NCBI GenBank assembly: GCA_015228925.1
Contig: JADGCQ010000011.1
Coordinates: forward strand, 1 to 61,535
Source of the DNA: Magnetococcales bacterium
GTDB lineage: Bacteria; Pseudomonadota; Magnetococcia; Magnetococcales; UBA8363
Direction: 5' to 3'
DNA: 61,535 bases
Positions 28,230 through 37,500 of this stretch are shown piece after piece. The notes under the pieces were generated by a model that made no database searches, had not been told where the DNA came from, and worked only from the letters and a program-made list of their open reading frames with translations. The position numbers and the translations under genes are program-made. Every line of letters begins with the position of its first letter. Within the stretch, counting starts at the first letter, position 1.

Positions 28230-29789
28230 ATGGGAAAATTGATCTTTTGTTGCGATGGTACGGGCAATGAACCCGAGGATGCGGTTCAGAAAATTGACAA
28301 GGACGGGGGGATTGAGGATGACAATATTTCCAATATCCTCAAGTTGCACTTGTTGTTTGGTGGTACTTTGGACAACGGACAGATCGCTTTCCAGGATAAT
28401 CAGAAGAGCATTTATTTTCGGGGAGTCGGAACTTCAGGTTTCATTATCAGGCGCGCCCTTTCCCAGGGGTTGGCCGTGTTGGATGTCCGCAGCATCATCA
28501 AGGCAGCCAGGAAACAGCTTCTTGAAAACTATGAGAGTGGCGATGAGATCTTTATTTTTGGCTTTAGTCGTGGGGCTGCCATCGCCCGCAGGTTTGCGGC
28601 GTTGATCCGCAAGGAGTATTCCCAGGAAGAGGCCAAACTTTTTGAACTGCAAGGGGAAGATAAAGTGCGGTTCATGGGTGTGTTCGATACGGTGGCTTCT
28701 ATTGGTTTTCCCCATGTACTCATACACAGCCAACCCAAACAGGATGTTGTTTTTGAGGATGGTGATGGGGTATCGCCCATTGTCAAGGAAGCGTTGCACC
28801 TCCTCTCCTTGGATGAGAAACGGACCGCTTTTTTACCCACATTGATGCAAAAGGATGAGCGTGTCACTGAGATTTGGTTTCCCGGTGCGCATTCCGATGT
28901 TGGCGGGGGGTATTACTGGGACGGTCTGTCGGACATTACTTTGCAATTCATGATTGATGAAATCGGGCGCAGGAATTTGGGTCTCAAGGTGTTATCGGTT
29001 GATCATGTGCAGTATCCCTGCCTTCGGAAAAAAGGGGTGACTATCAACAGGGATGATCTTGAGATAATCCCGAATCCACTGGGCAAGAGCCATCAACAAG
29101 ATCGCGTGTGGCCCATTTCTGAGGCAACCTTGATCCATCGTAGTGTACAGGTTTCGGGTGGTGGGCAGGATGATTTACCTTTGATCCATGAGTCGGTGAT
29201 TTCCCGTATCAACCGGGATATGACGTATCGTCCCGATTCCCTGATCAGGAGGCGGCATAAACTATGGAATTCCCAGGGGACGGGCGCAGTGTTTAACGGT
29301 TTGGATGATCATGTGCGGGATCAACCGAATCGGCATTACGCCATGGCGGTGGGAGAATCTTTGGAGTGTGATGTTTATTCTTACATCTTTAACAACAGAT
29401 GCTGCGTGGAGAATAACGGTGGATATTTGTTTGTTCACCCCGGTGAGACTTACGAATTTTCCATCGATATGGGTCAGCGGTGGTATGATTCGGGCATTGG
29501 ATGTGGACCAGGAGGTTGGAATTTGAAGGATGTTCATTTGGGGCTTATCAAGGAAGAAATCATTGCCTCGATGAAGAATACCCGCCGTTGTTTGCGTGCG
29601 AACTGGTTTGAGGTGGTTGCTACTGTTGGTCTTGATGGTCAGCCGCAACGGATTGTTCCGGTGAATGGCACGTTGCGAACGCTTCAGCCCGCAACGAGTG
29701 GGGAACTGTTTTTATTTGCCAACGACCATCCGAAGAAGTACGGCAACAATGCCGGGTCCATCAAGGTGACGATCAAACGAACGGCATAA
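28230..29789 (+). CDS. DUF2235 (Tle-like) alpha/beta hydrolase with a C-terminal LecA-like lectin domain
   Basis: I chose MGKLIFCCDGTGNE at 28230 (GGAGA upstream), giving 519 residues. Residues 1-~340 form a DUF2235 hydrolase: CCDGTGNE at the N-terminus, the nucleophile elbow GFSRGAA with S113, and the acid motif PGAHSDVGGGY with D223. DUF2235 proteins include type VI secretion phospholipases. Residues ~370-519 resemble the Pseudomonas galactose lectin LecA, with PVNGTLR and LFANDHPKKYGNNAGSIKV aligning to PVNTGLF and the ND-(4)-YGNN calcium/sugar site; the Thr ligand is Lys here. No secretion gene or immunity gene is evident nearby. Membrane or glycan targeting is inferred. Confidence 0.8.
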   Translation: MGKLIFCCDGTGNEPEDAVQKIDKDGGIEDDNISNILKLHLLFGGTLDNGQIAFQDNQKSIYFRGVGTSGFIIRRALSQGLAVLDVRSIIKAARKQLLENYESGDEIFIFGFSRGAAIARRFAALIRKEYSQEEAKLFELQGEDKVRFMGVFDTVASIGFPHVLIHSQPKQDVVFEDGDGVSPIVKEALHLLSLDEKRTAFLPTLMQKDERVTEIWFPGAHSDVGGGYYWDGLSDITLQFMIDEIGRRNLGLKVLSVDHVQYPCLRKKGVTINRDDLEIIPNPLGKSHQQDRVWPISEATLIHRSVQVSGGGQDDLPLIHESVISRINRDMTYRPDSLIRRRHKLWNSQGTGAVFNGLDDHVRDQPNRHYAMAVGESLECDVYSYIFNNRCCVENNGGYLFVHPGETYEFSIDMGQRWYDSGIGCGPGGWNLKDVHLGLIKEEIIASMKNTRRCLRANWFEVVATVGLDGQPQRIVPVNGTLRTLQPATSGELFLFANDHPKKYGNNAGSIKVTIKRTA

Positions 29790-29815
29790 AGGCAACTTTA
29801 CCGAGTCGTGCGGGA

Positions 29816-30136
29816 TCATCCGGGAACCATAAGTTGCAAAAGTGGTGCGTGTTGTTGGGCACCGTAGACATCGGTTTCACCAAATGCGCCGGAGGTCATG
29901 ATCCGTTTGAGAGTGATTTTGATGGCGCGTGCCGGTTCATAGTGGATCACCTTGAGGATGTCCGATTCGGGGATGCCGTAGAGTGTGGCCATGGATTGTG
30001 GGGTAAAGATCTTGGCGTCGCGGGTTGCCTCGAACCCTTCCTGAGTTTTAAAAATAATGTCGAGAGTCAACTCATAAGGGCCGGCATTTTTACTGCGGAT
30101 TACATGGACTGCTGTGGTGATGGGAACCATGGTCAT
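29816..30136 (-). CDS. DUF4387 family protein
   Basis: A 106-residue protein, TMVPITTAVHVIRSKNAGPYELTLDIIF at the N-terminus, typical of DUF4387. Members are the small partner of AtuA/DUF1446 proteins and are often fused to their C-terminus. The start ATG overlaps the AtuA-like stop (ATGA), so the two are coupled and probably form one complex. Function is unknown; involvement in acyl-CoA or terpene catabolism is inferred from the partner. Confidence 0.8.
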   Translation of the reverse strand: MTMVPITTAVHVIRSKNAGPYELTLDIIFKTQEGFEATRDAKIFTPQSMATLYGIPESDILKVIHYEPARAIKITLKRIMTSGAFGETDVYGAQQHAPLLQLMVPG

Positions 30137-31476
30137 GGATGAATCTCCAGGCAGGACAAAGGAAAATAAGCCTTGGGGTCGGCTACCGCCATCAAATGAT
30201 AAAGGCTGAATTCATAGGCCGCCCCCACGGAAACATCCGAGGGGCTGTAGGGAAAGGCAAGATTTCCGGCGGTCGTCAGACGACCGGGAAAACCATAGTG
30301 CAACAGGGTGCTGCGTAGCAAGGCGCAAGCACTGTCGGCAAGGGCTTGTTGTGGGGCCATCACTTCCAGGACCAAGCCCAACTCATGGCCGGGATGGGGT
30401 TGGGGTTCCCAGGAACCCATGACCCCATTGCGGCCATAAACATGAAAATGAATCTTCGCTTCAGGATCGATCATGGGGCGGCATTGTTGTGTAACCTTTT
30501 CCAAAACATCGTCCAACCCGGCGATTAAACCGGGGTCGCGGACGCCGGCGATGCTGATGGTCCGGTAGCCGGTCAATCGTGCCGCCTCCAGCTTGATGCG
30601 ATAGGTGGCATCGGCAACAAAACGGCTCCCCTGCACCCGGACGCGACCCTGATCCAACTCTCGATAGGTCACATGGCTCAAGTCCAAAACGCCACCAGGT
30701 CCGGGAAGGGACAACGGATCGCTCTTTTCGTACAGGGAATGGGCGGCCACCGATACCTGGGTAAAACGGCGGGCTGGATTCAGCGATTCCAGGGTGAAAC
30801 CGTCATCGTCCAGAATGCCCATGACACAATCGCTGCCGCTACCGGGCAGGGCGGCGATGGCGGAGCATTCCAATATTTTACCCAGATGCAGAGCCAATCC
30901 TGGATCCATCCCTTTGACCAGGGCCAGGGCGGCGAAGGGGACCGGGTCGTAACAGCGGCCACAGACGATGATGTCAAACCCTTCTTTCAGGGCAGCCACC
31001 ACCGGCTCTGACCCCATTTGGGCGACGATATGCGTGGAACTGTCGATGGCCTCTTGCGTTACCGGGGGGACATTGGCCAATGGGGTGAGTCGGTTTTCTT
31101 GGAAGGCGGTTGTGATCTCACGGTGATCAAAGTCGGCGGGGATAACGCCGATGCGGTAAGTTCTTTTTTGTTGTTGGGCGATTTCCCGGATGATGTCCAA
31201 GGTCCAATCAAGATGTGGTCTCGCCCCACTCCCTCCAGCAGTTCCGATGATCAGGGGAATTTGGGCGTGGACCTGCGCTTTCAGGAGCCGTTCCAGATCA
31301 TGCCTGACCCCCTGGCGCGAGACAAACGGTTTTCCCGATCCCAGGTAGAACGGGCCAGGATCGGTGCTGCCGCCATCCACAGCCAGAACGTCCGGTCGTT
31401 GTCGCATTCCGGCATCCAAGGAGGCATCTGGAAAGCCATAACCAAGGATGGCGGTGGGAGATAGAATTTTTAACAT
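30133..31476 (-). CDS. AtuA-like (DUF1446) acyclic terpene utilization family protein
   Basis: A 447-residue soluble protein. It has the family features DVLAVDGGSTDPGPFYLGSG near 30-48, LIIGTAGGSGARPHLDW, VIPADFD, IVCGRCYDPVPFA and a C-terminal GRNGVMGSWE segment. AtuA family proteins occur in acyclic terpene and branched acid catabolism; the reaction is not established. It lies opposite the DUF2235 gene and near the mesaconyl-CoA operon, so a role in branched-chain acyl-CoA metabolism is plausible but inferred. Confidence 0.85.
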   Translation of the reverse strand: MLKILSPTAILGYGFPDASLDAGMRQRPDVLAVDGGSTDPGPFYLGSGKPFVSRQGVRHDLERLLKAQVHAQIPLIIGTAGGSGARPHLDWTLDIIREIAQQQKRTYRIGVIPADFDHREITTAFQENRLTPLANVPPVTQEAIDSSTHIVAQMGSEPVVAALKEGFDIIVCGRCYDPVPFAALALVKGMDPGLALHLGKILECSAIAALPGSGSDCVMGILDDDGFTLESLNPARRFTQVSVAAHSLYEKSDPLSLPGPGGVLDLSHVTYRELDQGRVRVQGSRFVADATYRIKLEAARLTGYRTISIAGVRDPGLIAGLDDVLEKVTQQCRPMIDPEAKIHFHVYGRNGVMGSWEPQPHPGHELGLVLEVMAPQQALADSACALLRSTLLHYGFPGRLTTAGNLAFPYSPSDVSVGAAYEFSLYHLMAVADPKAYFPLSCLEIHP

Positions 31477-31796
31477 AAATTTCTCATGATGGGGTTGTCA
31501 TCATTGATTTTATTGGACCAGCCCAGGACGACCGGTATACGGGAGGCGGGCGGCAAGTGCAAGAACATTTTGTTGGATGAGGTTGTGAGCAAAATCTAAA
31601 GTCTCGTGGTTGACTCTCCCCAAAACATCTGATACATTCCGGTCTATAATTGCATTCTGTATATAATTATTTTAAAAATATAAAAATTTATTTTTAATTT
31701 TTCATATAATAATTTGTTTGCATGATTAAACTTTATAAAGTTGCCCGAATGGTGTTCGACTTCCAAAAAGGGTATTTAGTCTGTTAAGGAATGATT
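31477..31796. other. Divergent AT-rich intergenic region
   Basis: About 320 bp between the AtuA-like gene (-) and the RelA/SpoT-fold gene (+). The stretch 31660-31730 is almost pure A/T, unlike nearby coding DNA. It probably carries both promoters; I see no gene or structured RNA. Confidence 0.4.
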
Positions 31797-33701
31797 ATGC
31801 TCAACAGAGATGATCCAGAAACACAGAACGTTTTGATTTGTGCCGATGTGGAAGCGCGTGCGATAGCAGCCGAAAAGAAATGTTTTGGCGCATTGAACAA
31901 ACTTGCCAATTCAAATAAAGACTGGCTTTACACATTTAAACATCGCAGGAAATCCAGGAAAAAAATCCGTAATAAGGCCGAAAATCATAAGAAAAATTCA
32001 GATGATGAGTTTGATCCTTACAAGATCACCGATGCATGGGCCTGTCGTTATGTACTCCTGTCGCAGGAGTTTATGGCAGAATTCGTGGAAAAGCTTGTTC
32101 GCTTGATCGCAACTGAAGAGGATGTGGACGGCATCTCCTCTCCGTTCAAGCATGGCGGTCTTGAAAAAATCACCATTTATGATAACCGCCCGGATAGTGA
32201 CCCCCTCGCCATCACCGAGAAAGTTAAAGGAAAAATACTCAAGTTTTTGCCTTCCGAGCATCATAAGGTGGTCAAAGGTTCCAAGGAGAGTGGCTACTCT
32301 TCGGTGCATATCATCGCGATGGTGACGGTAGATTACGAGACGCTTTCTGGAAACCTAAAAAAGGGCGTGGATGTCCCCGTCGAGTTGCAAATTCGTGATG
32401 TCTTTGAGGATGCCTGGGGTGAAATCGAACATCGCATGGTCTATAGCTCCAAAGATGACGAAGAAGGAAGAGTCCGTTCTATTAGTGCCAACCCCCTCTG
32501 GCGGCAACATTTGGGTGTCCTCAAGGTGTTTGTTGATGGATGCAGTCAATACGCCGGTATACTCCACAGGTATGAACTGCAATCCAGAATTACAGAAGAG
32601 CCAAAATCGGATTCTGCCCCCATCTCGCGGGCTGACGCCGATAAAGGATATGTGATCTCTTTACTTCAAAAGGAAGGTGTCGGTAGAGAGGTTATCTCAG
32701 TTGTTGACGGTGCTTATAAACAACTGAAAAAGGTTCAGGATCAACGGTTGCAACTTTCCGATCCCGCCTATCAGGAATTGGCAGATAAGTTTGCCGATGC
32801 CATTAAAATTTCTAAGGACTTTCTGGACAGAAAATTCCCGGATGGCTACGCTATCCGCTATTTTTTAGAATCCGAACGTCTGCTTGCTATGATGAACACG
32901 ACGGATGGCGAATTGCAACCCAACGTTCAAGATGATTATCAAGAACTTTTTAAACAGTTTCCTGAAGATGTCGTCCTTTCTTATCGTAAGGGACAGATCC
33001 TTTGTCGTGATTCAGAGTTGGAAAGTTTTTATGAAGCCGTGGCCGTCCTTGAAAAAGCGCAGGCGAATATTGACAATCCGCAGTGTTTTCCCTCCAATTT
33101 TGAACCAAAATGGCTTGGCTTCCTCAGAGACGCTATTCCGGTGCAGCTTGGCCATGCTTATGGGCGGATCTACGAGTGTCTCGCAAAGACGGATCCTGAA
33201 AAAGCCAAGGAATATTTGGGAAGAGGGATCCAACTCAATCAAGGGGTCGTTGATCGTTGCAATCTGGAAATGTTTTCCCAAGTAGAACCCGATCATTGTC
33301 GCGTTCTCGGGCGGGCCGTCAATAATTTCCTGACATGTTTGCTCGATAAAGAATGTGGAAGTGGTACGATTGCTGCATTGATTCTTTCCAAGCAACCACC
33401 AGACTGGAACAAAGAGAGGGTTATTGAATTGTTGCAATGGATGGTGGATAGCCCTGCTCTTGCTAAGTTCAGAACGGAGTTCACTACCCGGGACACCGTG
33501 ATGGTTGTGCGTGCCGTTCTCGGAGAAACTAAATTAGCCATCCAGGAGGCGGTCGCAATTCTGGACGAGTTGTATAAGCGAGCGTTGCGTTATACGTCCA
33601 TGGAAAGTTTATCCCCTGGACAAATTCCTGAAAAGCTGAAAGGTTATGATGAGAAATTATGCTATGTGCGTGCCACGACAATTCACGCTTTGCTGAGTTG
33701 A
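31797..33701 (+). CDS. RelA/SpoT-fold nucleotidyltransferase with long helical C-terminal tail
   Basis: I chose the ATG at 31797 (MLNRDDPETQ), six bases after AAGGA, giving 634 residues. The RelA/SpoT synthetase-like fold spans about 40-220: RRKSRKK (substrate-loop-like), DAWACRYVL (metal-site Asp region), KESGYSSVHI, VELQIRDVFEDAWGEIEH. No HD hydrolase, TGS or ACT domain is present, as in small alarmone synthetases and toxSAS proteins. The remaining ~400 residues look helical and TPR-like (for example QFPEDVVLSYRKGQILCRD; LGHAYGRIYECLAKTDPEKAKEYLGRGIQL). It stands alone between AT-rich flanks. A role in alarmone synthesis, tRNA modification or phage defence cannot be chosen from sequence. 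Confidence 0.75.
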   Translation: MLNRDDPETQNVLICADVEARAIAAEKKCFGALNKLANSNKDWLYTFKHRRKSRKKIRNKAENHKKNSDDEFDPYKITDAWACRYVLLSQEFMAEFVEKLVRLIATEEDVDGISSPFKHGGLEKITIYDNRPDSDPLAITEKVKGKILKFLPSEHHKVVKGSKESGYSSVHIIAMVTVDYETLSGNLKKGVDVPVELQIRDVFEDAWGEIEHRMVYSSKDDEEGRVRSISANPLWRQHLGVLKVFVDGCSQYAGILHRYELQSRITEEPKSDSAPISRADADKGYVISLLQKEGVGREVISVVDGAYKQLKKVQDQRLQLSDPAYQELADKFADAIKISKDFLDRKFPDGYAIRYFLESERLLAMMNTTDGELQPNVQDDYQELFKQFPEDVVLSYRKGQILCRDSELESFYEAVAVLEKAQANIDNPQCFPSNFEPKWLGFLRDAIPVQLGHAYGRIYECLAKTDPEKAKEYLGRGIQLNQGVVDRCNLEMFSQVEPDHCRVLGRAVNNFLTCLLDKECGSGTIAALILSKQPPDWNKERVIELLQWMVDSPALAKFRTEFTTRDTVMVVRAVLGETKLAIQEAVAILDELYKRALRYTSMESLSPGQIPEKLKGYDEKLCYVRATTIHALLS

Positions 33702-33786
33702 ACGGCCTCGTCAAAACGAAGTTCTTGAGCGTTGAATGTGATCTGTCGATACGCAGTGGATAGGGGGATGGGATGCATGTTTTCTG

Positions 33787-33815
33787 TTGACCCAGAGGAT
33801 GGCCTTGTTTAGACT
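33787..33815 (+). promoter_or_regulatory. Sigma-70-type promoter of the short RNA unit
   Basis: TTGACC (33787-33792) and TAGACT (33810-33815) are separated by exactly 17 bp, matching 5/6 and 4/6 of the consensus. It lies upstream of two ribosome sites, two hairpins and a terminator, predicting a transcript of about 165 nt starting near 33822. Confidence 0.5.
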
Positions 33816-33821
33816 GGAACC

Positions 33822-33987
33822 CAAGTCTCGAGGTTCAACCGACCCAATGGAGGAGACAAACAATGATCAGGAGTGGAAGGTAATCAATGTTGTATTGTTG
33901 TTGGCACTTCATGGTTCGGTAGTCTGTTCAGTGCTACCGATGAAGTGGAGAAGCCGGTGTGGAAAATTTTTCCTCACCGGCTTTTTT
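33822..33987 (+). ncRNA. Candidate short transcript with two micro-ORFs
   Basis: From the promoter to the terminator lie about 166 nt. A GGAGGAG ribosome site (33849-33855) stands seven bases before an ATG encoding only MIRSGR and a stop (33863-33883). Its end carries GGAAGG, placed ahead of a second ATG encoding MLYCCWHFMVR and a stop (33887-33922). A hairpin TCGGTAG/CTACCGA (33916-33940) precedes the terminator. This looks like an attenuator leader, yet no plus-strand gene follows for more than 16 kb. It could equally be the 3' region of the RelA/SpoT-fold gene transcript. A 90-codon frame (from 33787) runs through the terminator and is unlikely. Confidence 0.45.
33952..33987 (+). terminator. 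Rho-independent terminator
   Basis: AGCCGGTG pairs with CACCGGCT, with an inner GGAAAA/TTTTCC extension, followed directly by six T. It ends the plus-strand transcription facing the minus-strand response-regulator gene. Confidence 0.85.
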
Positions 33988-34066
33988 GTTGTGGGTTTCG
34001 TTGACATCCCCTGGGCGGTATGGTTGTGGCGTCAGTCGCTATCGTGGCAGCGTTGGTGAAGCTTCT

Positions 34067-34459
34067 TTAGAAGACCGTTTTTATAGGTGGCACCGCATCT
34101 AGTGCCGCCGCAACCGCTGCCAATAACTCCTTGGGCCGGAAAGGTTTGGCAAGAAAAAATAACCCTGGTGTCGCGGATGCCTGCCGGGTCGCCGTCTCCT
34201 TGGCATCGGTAAAATGACCCGAAAAAATCAACACCCGCACCTGCGGATGAGACGCCCGCAACACCTCCGCAAACCGGATACCATCCATCCCCGGTAACGT
34301 CAAATCAGTCACCACCAAGTCAAACGCGACCTCGGTACACCGCTCAAGCCCCTCCTCAGCGGTCTCGACGACCACCAAGTCATAACCCGAACGCCCCAGA
34401 ATCTTGCCGCAAAGATCCCGGATGGCACCATCGTCATCGATCACCAAGAGACGCGGCAT
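34067..34459 (-). CDS. Single-domain response regulator
   Basis: About 130 residues from MPRLLVIDDDGAIRDL, though a start up to 13 codons earlier is possible. It has the receiver acidic pair in VIDDD, the phosphoacceptor Asp in VVTDLTLPGMDG, the Ser/Thr position in IFSGH and the Lys in FLAKPFRPKE. There is no output domain. It is directly downstream of glgX-malQ on the same strand, so it probably signals within the glycogen locus or is a bystander in that transcript. No cognate kinase is adjacent. Confidence 0.88.
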   Translation of the reverse strand: MPRLLVIDDDGAIRDLCGKILGRSGYDLVVVETAEEGLERCTEVAFDLVVTDLTLPGMDGIRFAEVLRASHPQVRVLIFSGHFTDAKETATRQASATPGLFFLAKPFRPKELLAAVAAALDAVPPIKTVF

Positions 34460-34504
34460 GACGGTCTGCATCGGTACTGAAGACAACAAGTCCCACAACC
34501 CAGC

Positions 34505-37500
34505 CTAGACTTTCTTCAACGGTGGTCTCAGTTTACGCAACCGTTTGGTCAGGGCAAGCATGGGTTTGGCGGTCAGCATATCATTCACAGTCAACGCCAA
34601 CTTGCGTTGCCAGTTGGGATATTCATTGGTCGTCCCCGGCAGGTTGACCTGCTCCCGTTGTCCGATAACATCCTCCAATTGTACCATCTGAATCTTGCTC
34701 GGTGATAAGGCCAAATATTGATTGACTGCCAAAACAAGCTCCTCACTGCAATAGTGATAGGCCGCCGCTGTCCAATCATCGGGGAGAAGCTTCTTCTCCT
34801 TGACGGCGTGGGCAATCTTATCCCGATCCCCAGCCCTTTCCGCAACGGTCTGCTGAAGCAGTTCATCCGAAGGAAAGAGCGACAGACGCCGTTTTTCTTC
34901 CAGATCCACCCCCTCCCAATAACCAGGGAAGGTCGGTAAATCATGAGTGGTAATCGCTACCAGAGCAAAGGGCGAAAAATGCTCAGGTGCCTTGAATCCA
35001 CCCTGTGGCCCCCGTTCAAAATAAAACAGTTGATAAGAAAATACGTTGGCTGCCGCCAGCTTTTCCGGTAACCCCTCTGGAACCGTCCCCAACGCCTCTC
35101 CAACCACCAAACACCGGTTGCGTTGGCTTTCCAACTTGACAATCCCCAGGAGATCCTCGAAGGGATAACTGACATATCCCCCCATGGTCGCCTTCTCTCC
35201 CACAGGAACCCAGAACAGACGGGTCAATCCCATCACATGGTCCAACCGTACCGCCCCGGAAATTTTCATCGTCGCCCGCAACGTCTCGGCAAAAATACGA
35301 TACCCTTCCTCTTTCAAAACCTTGGGATTCAAGGGGGGCAAACCCCAATCCTGGCCCGATGGATTGAACTGATCATACGGGGCACCCATCCGGGCACCAT
35401 CGATGAATAGATGCTGATTGGCCCAATAATCGGCCCCGTCGGGATCAACACCCAGGGCGATGTCATTATACAGCCCCACCAACATCCCCTGCTCTTTGCT
35501 GGTCTCGACGACATCGGCCAGTTGGCTTTGGGCAACCCAGTAAAGATATTGGAAAAATTCTACTTCCATCTTGTGCTGGTCGGCAAAACGTTTTACCTCA
35601 GGGGATTGCGGATCACGGTAGGGCAAAGGCCATCCCCGCCAAGTGCGACCGCCAAATCCCCCCTCGCCAAAATGATTTGCCAGGGCATTGTAGATGGCCA
35701 GATGCAGCAAACGTTCGCCACCTTCCTTGACAAATTGACGGAATGCCAAGCACCGATTGGAAGGCAATTCGCCCGATGCGCTGGATAGGTGCAACACGCG
35801 GAACGTTTTGAAAAGTAGGCGCATGATCGTCATTTTCATGTGCCCGACTTCAATATAATCCACCATCGGTGTTTGACGAACCTGGGCAAGCAATTCCTGA
35901 AACTCGGAACTGCGGACCTTCTTCCGGGCTTCGGGACATTGTTCAAATTCGGCAACCGCCTCCAGATCGATGTAGAGGGGGTTGAGGAAAAACCGGCTGT
36001 TGGGTGAATAAGGGCTGAATCGGCCCGGATGCCTGGGGAATTGTGCATGCAGGGGGTTGAGTCCCACGACACCCGCCCCCTGGGCGGCCATCCCTGAAAC
36101 CAGGGATTTTAAATCGGAAAAATCACCGATCCCCCAACTTTTCGAGGAATTCAACGCATACAACTGCACTGCCGTTCCCCAGATGCGTCCCTCTTCATCT
36201 TTCATCGCTTCCGGCATGTAACAGTGATCGGGAACCCGGATGAGTGCCATGGTCGCCCGGTCGCTCCCCGATAACCCGGTGCCGGTAATCTCAAAGCGGT
36301 GATATCCAAGAGGTGCCTTGATCGGCAGTACAAACAGACGTCGTTGGTGTCTGCGATCTTCCAGAATGATTTCATCCTCCAGGGGACACTCTTTCAGATC
36401 GATGCGACCATGGGACAGGTTGCCATCCTCCTCGATAAAGGCCCACTCAAAGGTATTGTCGAGATATTTGGCCTTGACGACGATGGGAATCTGAATCTCC
36501 CCTGCCAAGCCATGGACGACCAGGGAAGGTTCCAGAGGACGACGCCACTTGGCTTCCTGAAGGGAGCGCAATGATGCGGACACCTGGCCATGGGTTCCGC
36601 AGGGAAGCCCCATGGCGGTGAGAAATGATTGCCTGGAATTGGCGGGAATGGTTTGCCACCGACCAAAAATATCCCAATATCCATCCTGAATCCCGGCCAA
36701 CTGGGCCAGCAGGTCCATTTCCTGGCGGGCGTTGGCACTTTGTGTCGGCTTGGGCATATCTTTCCAAACCCCATCGATGCTGACAAATTCCAGTATCGCT
36801 ATGGAATGGGGGGCTTGCAGGTAACTCTCATGGGGCCATGGCCCCGCTTCCGGGACAAAGGAAGGTTGCAGGGAGGTGTCCATCACCAATTTCCAACATT
36901 TTTTCTTTTTATCGGCCCCCTGGTCTGGGAGTTGGAAAGCAACTTCCGTAGGACTGGGGTTGGTGAGAATCAAAAACGTGGAATCTTTGTTGGCTTCCCA
37001 TTCCGGGGCAGAGTCACAAGGGTTCAACCCTTCCGATTCAAATTCTCCACTGAAAATGACCCCCAGAACGTTGCCCGGAAGATGATCCCAGTCGGAACCC
37101 ATGAGTTCCTGGCCATCGGGACGCAACCAGACGATATCGCGGGGTTTTCCATCCACAGCCTGGCCGGTGAAATAACTGTTCTTGCGGAAGATGGGATGAA
37201 ACTTGCGAAAACGGATAAGTTTTTGTACAAAACCGAGAAGATTTTTGCGATCCTCCGACCAATCGTTCCATTGAAACCAAGTGATGTCGTTGTCTTGGCA
37301 ATAGGGGTTGTTGTTCCCTTTTTGTGAGCGGCCAAATTCATCGCCGCCAACGATCATGGGTACCCCTTGGGACAACAGGAGGGTGGAGAGAAAATTACGC
37401 AATTGTTGGAAGCGCAAGCGATTGATATCGGGATCGGCGGTCTCACCCTCCGCGCCACAGTTCCAGCTAAAATTTTCATCGCGGCCATCACGATTATCCT

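Noticed and set aside
33787-34059. A 90-codon plus-strand frame in the gap after the RelA/SpoT-fold gene
   Set aside because: It runs straight through a strong intrinsic terminator and has no good ribosome site; the short-RNA reading explains the region better.
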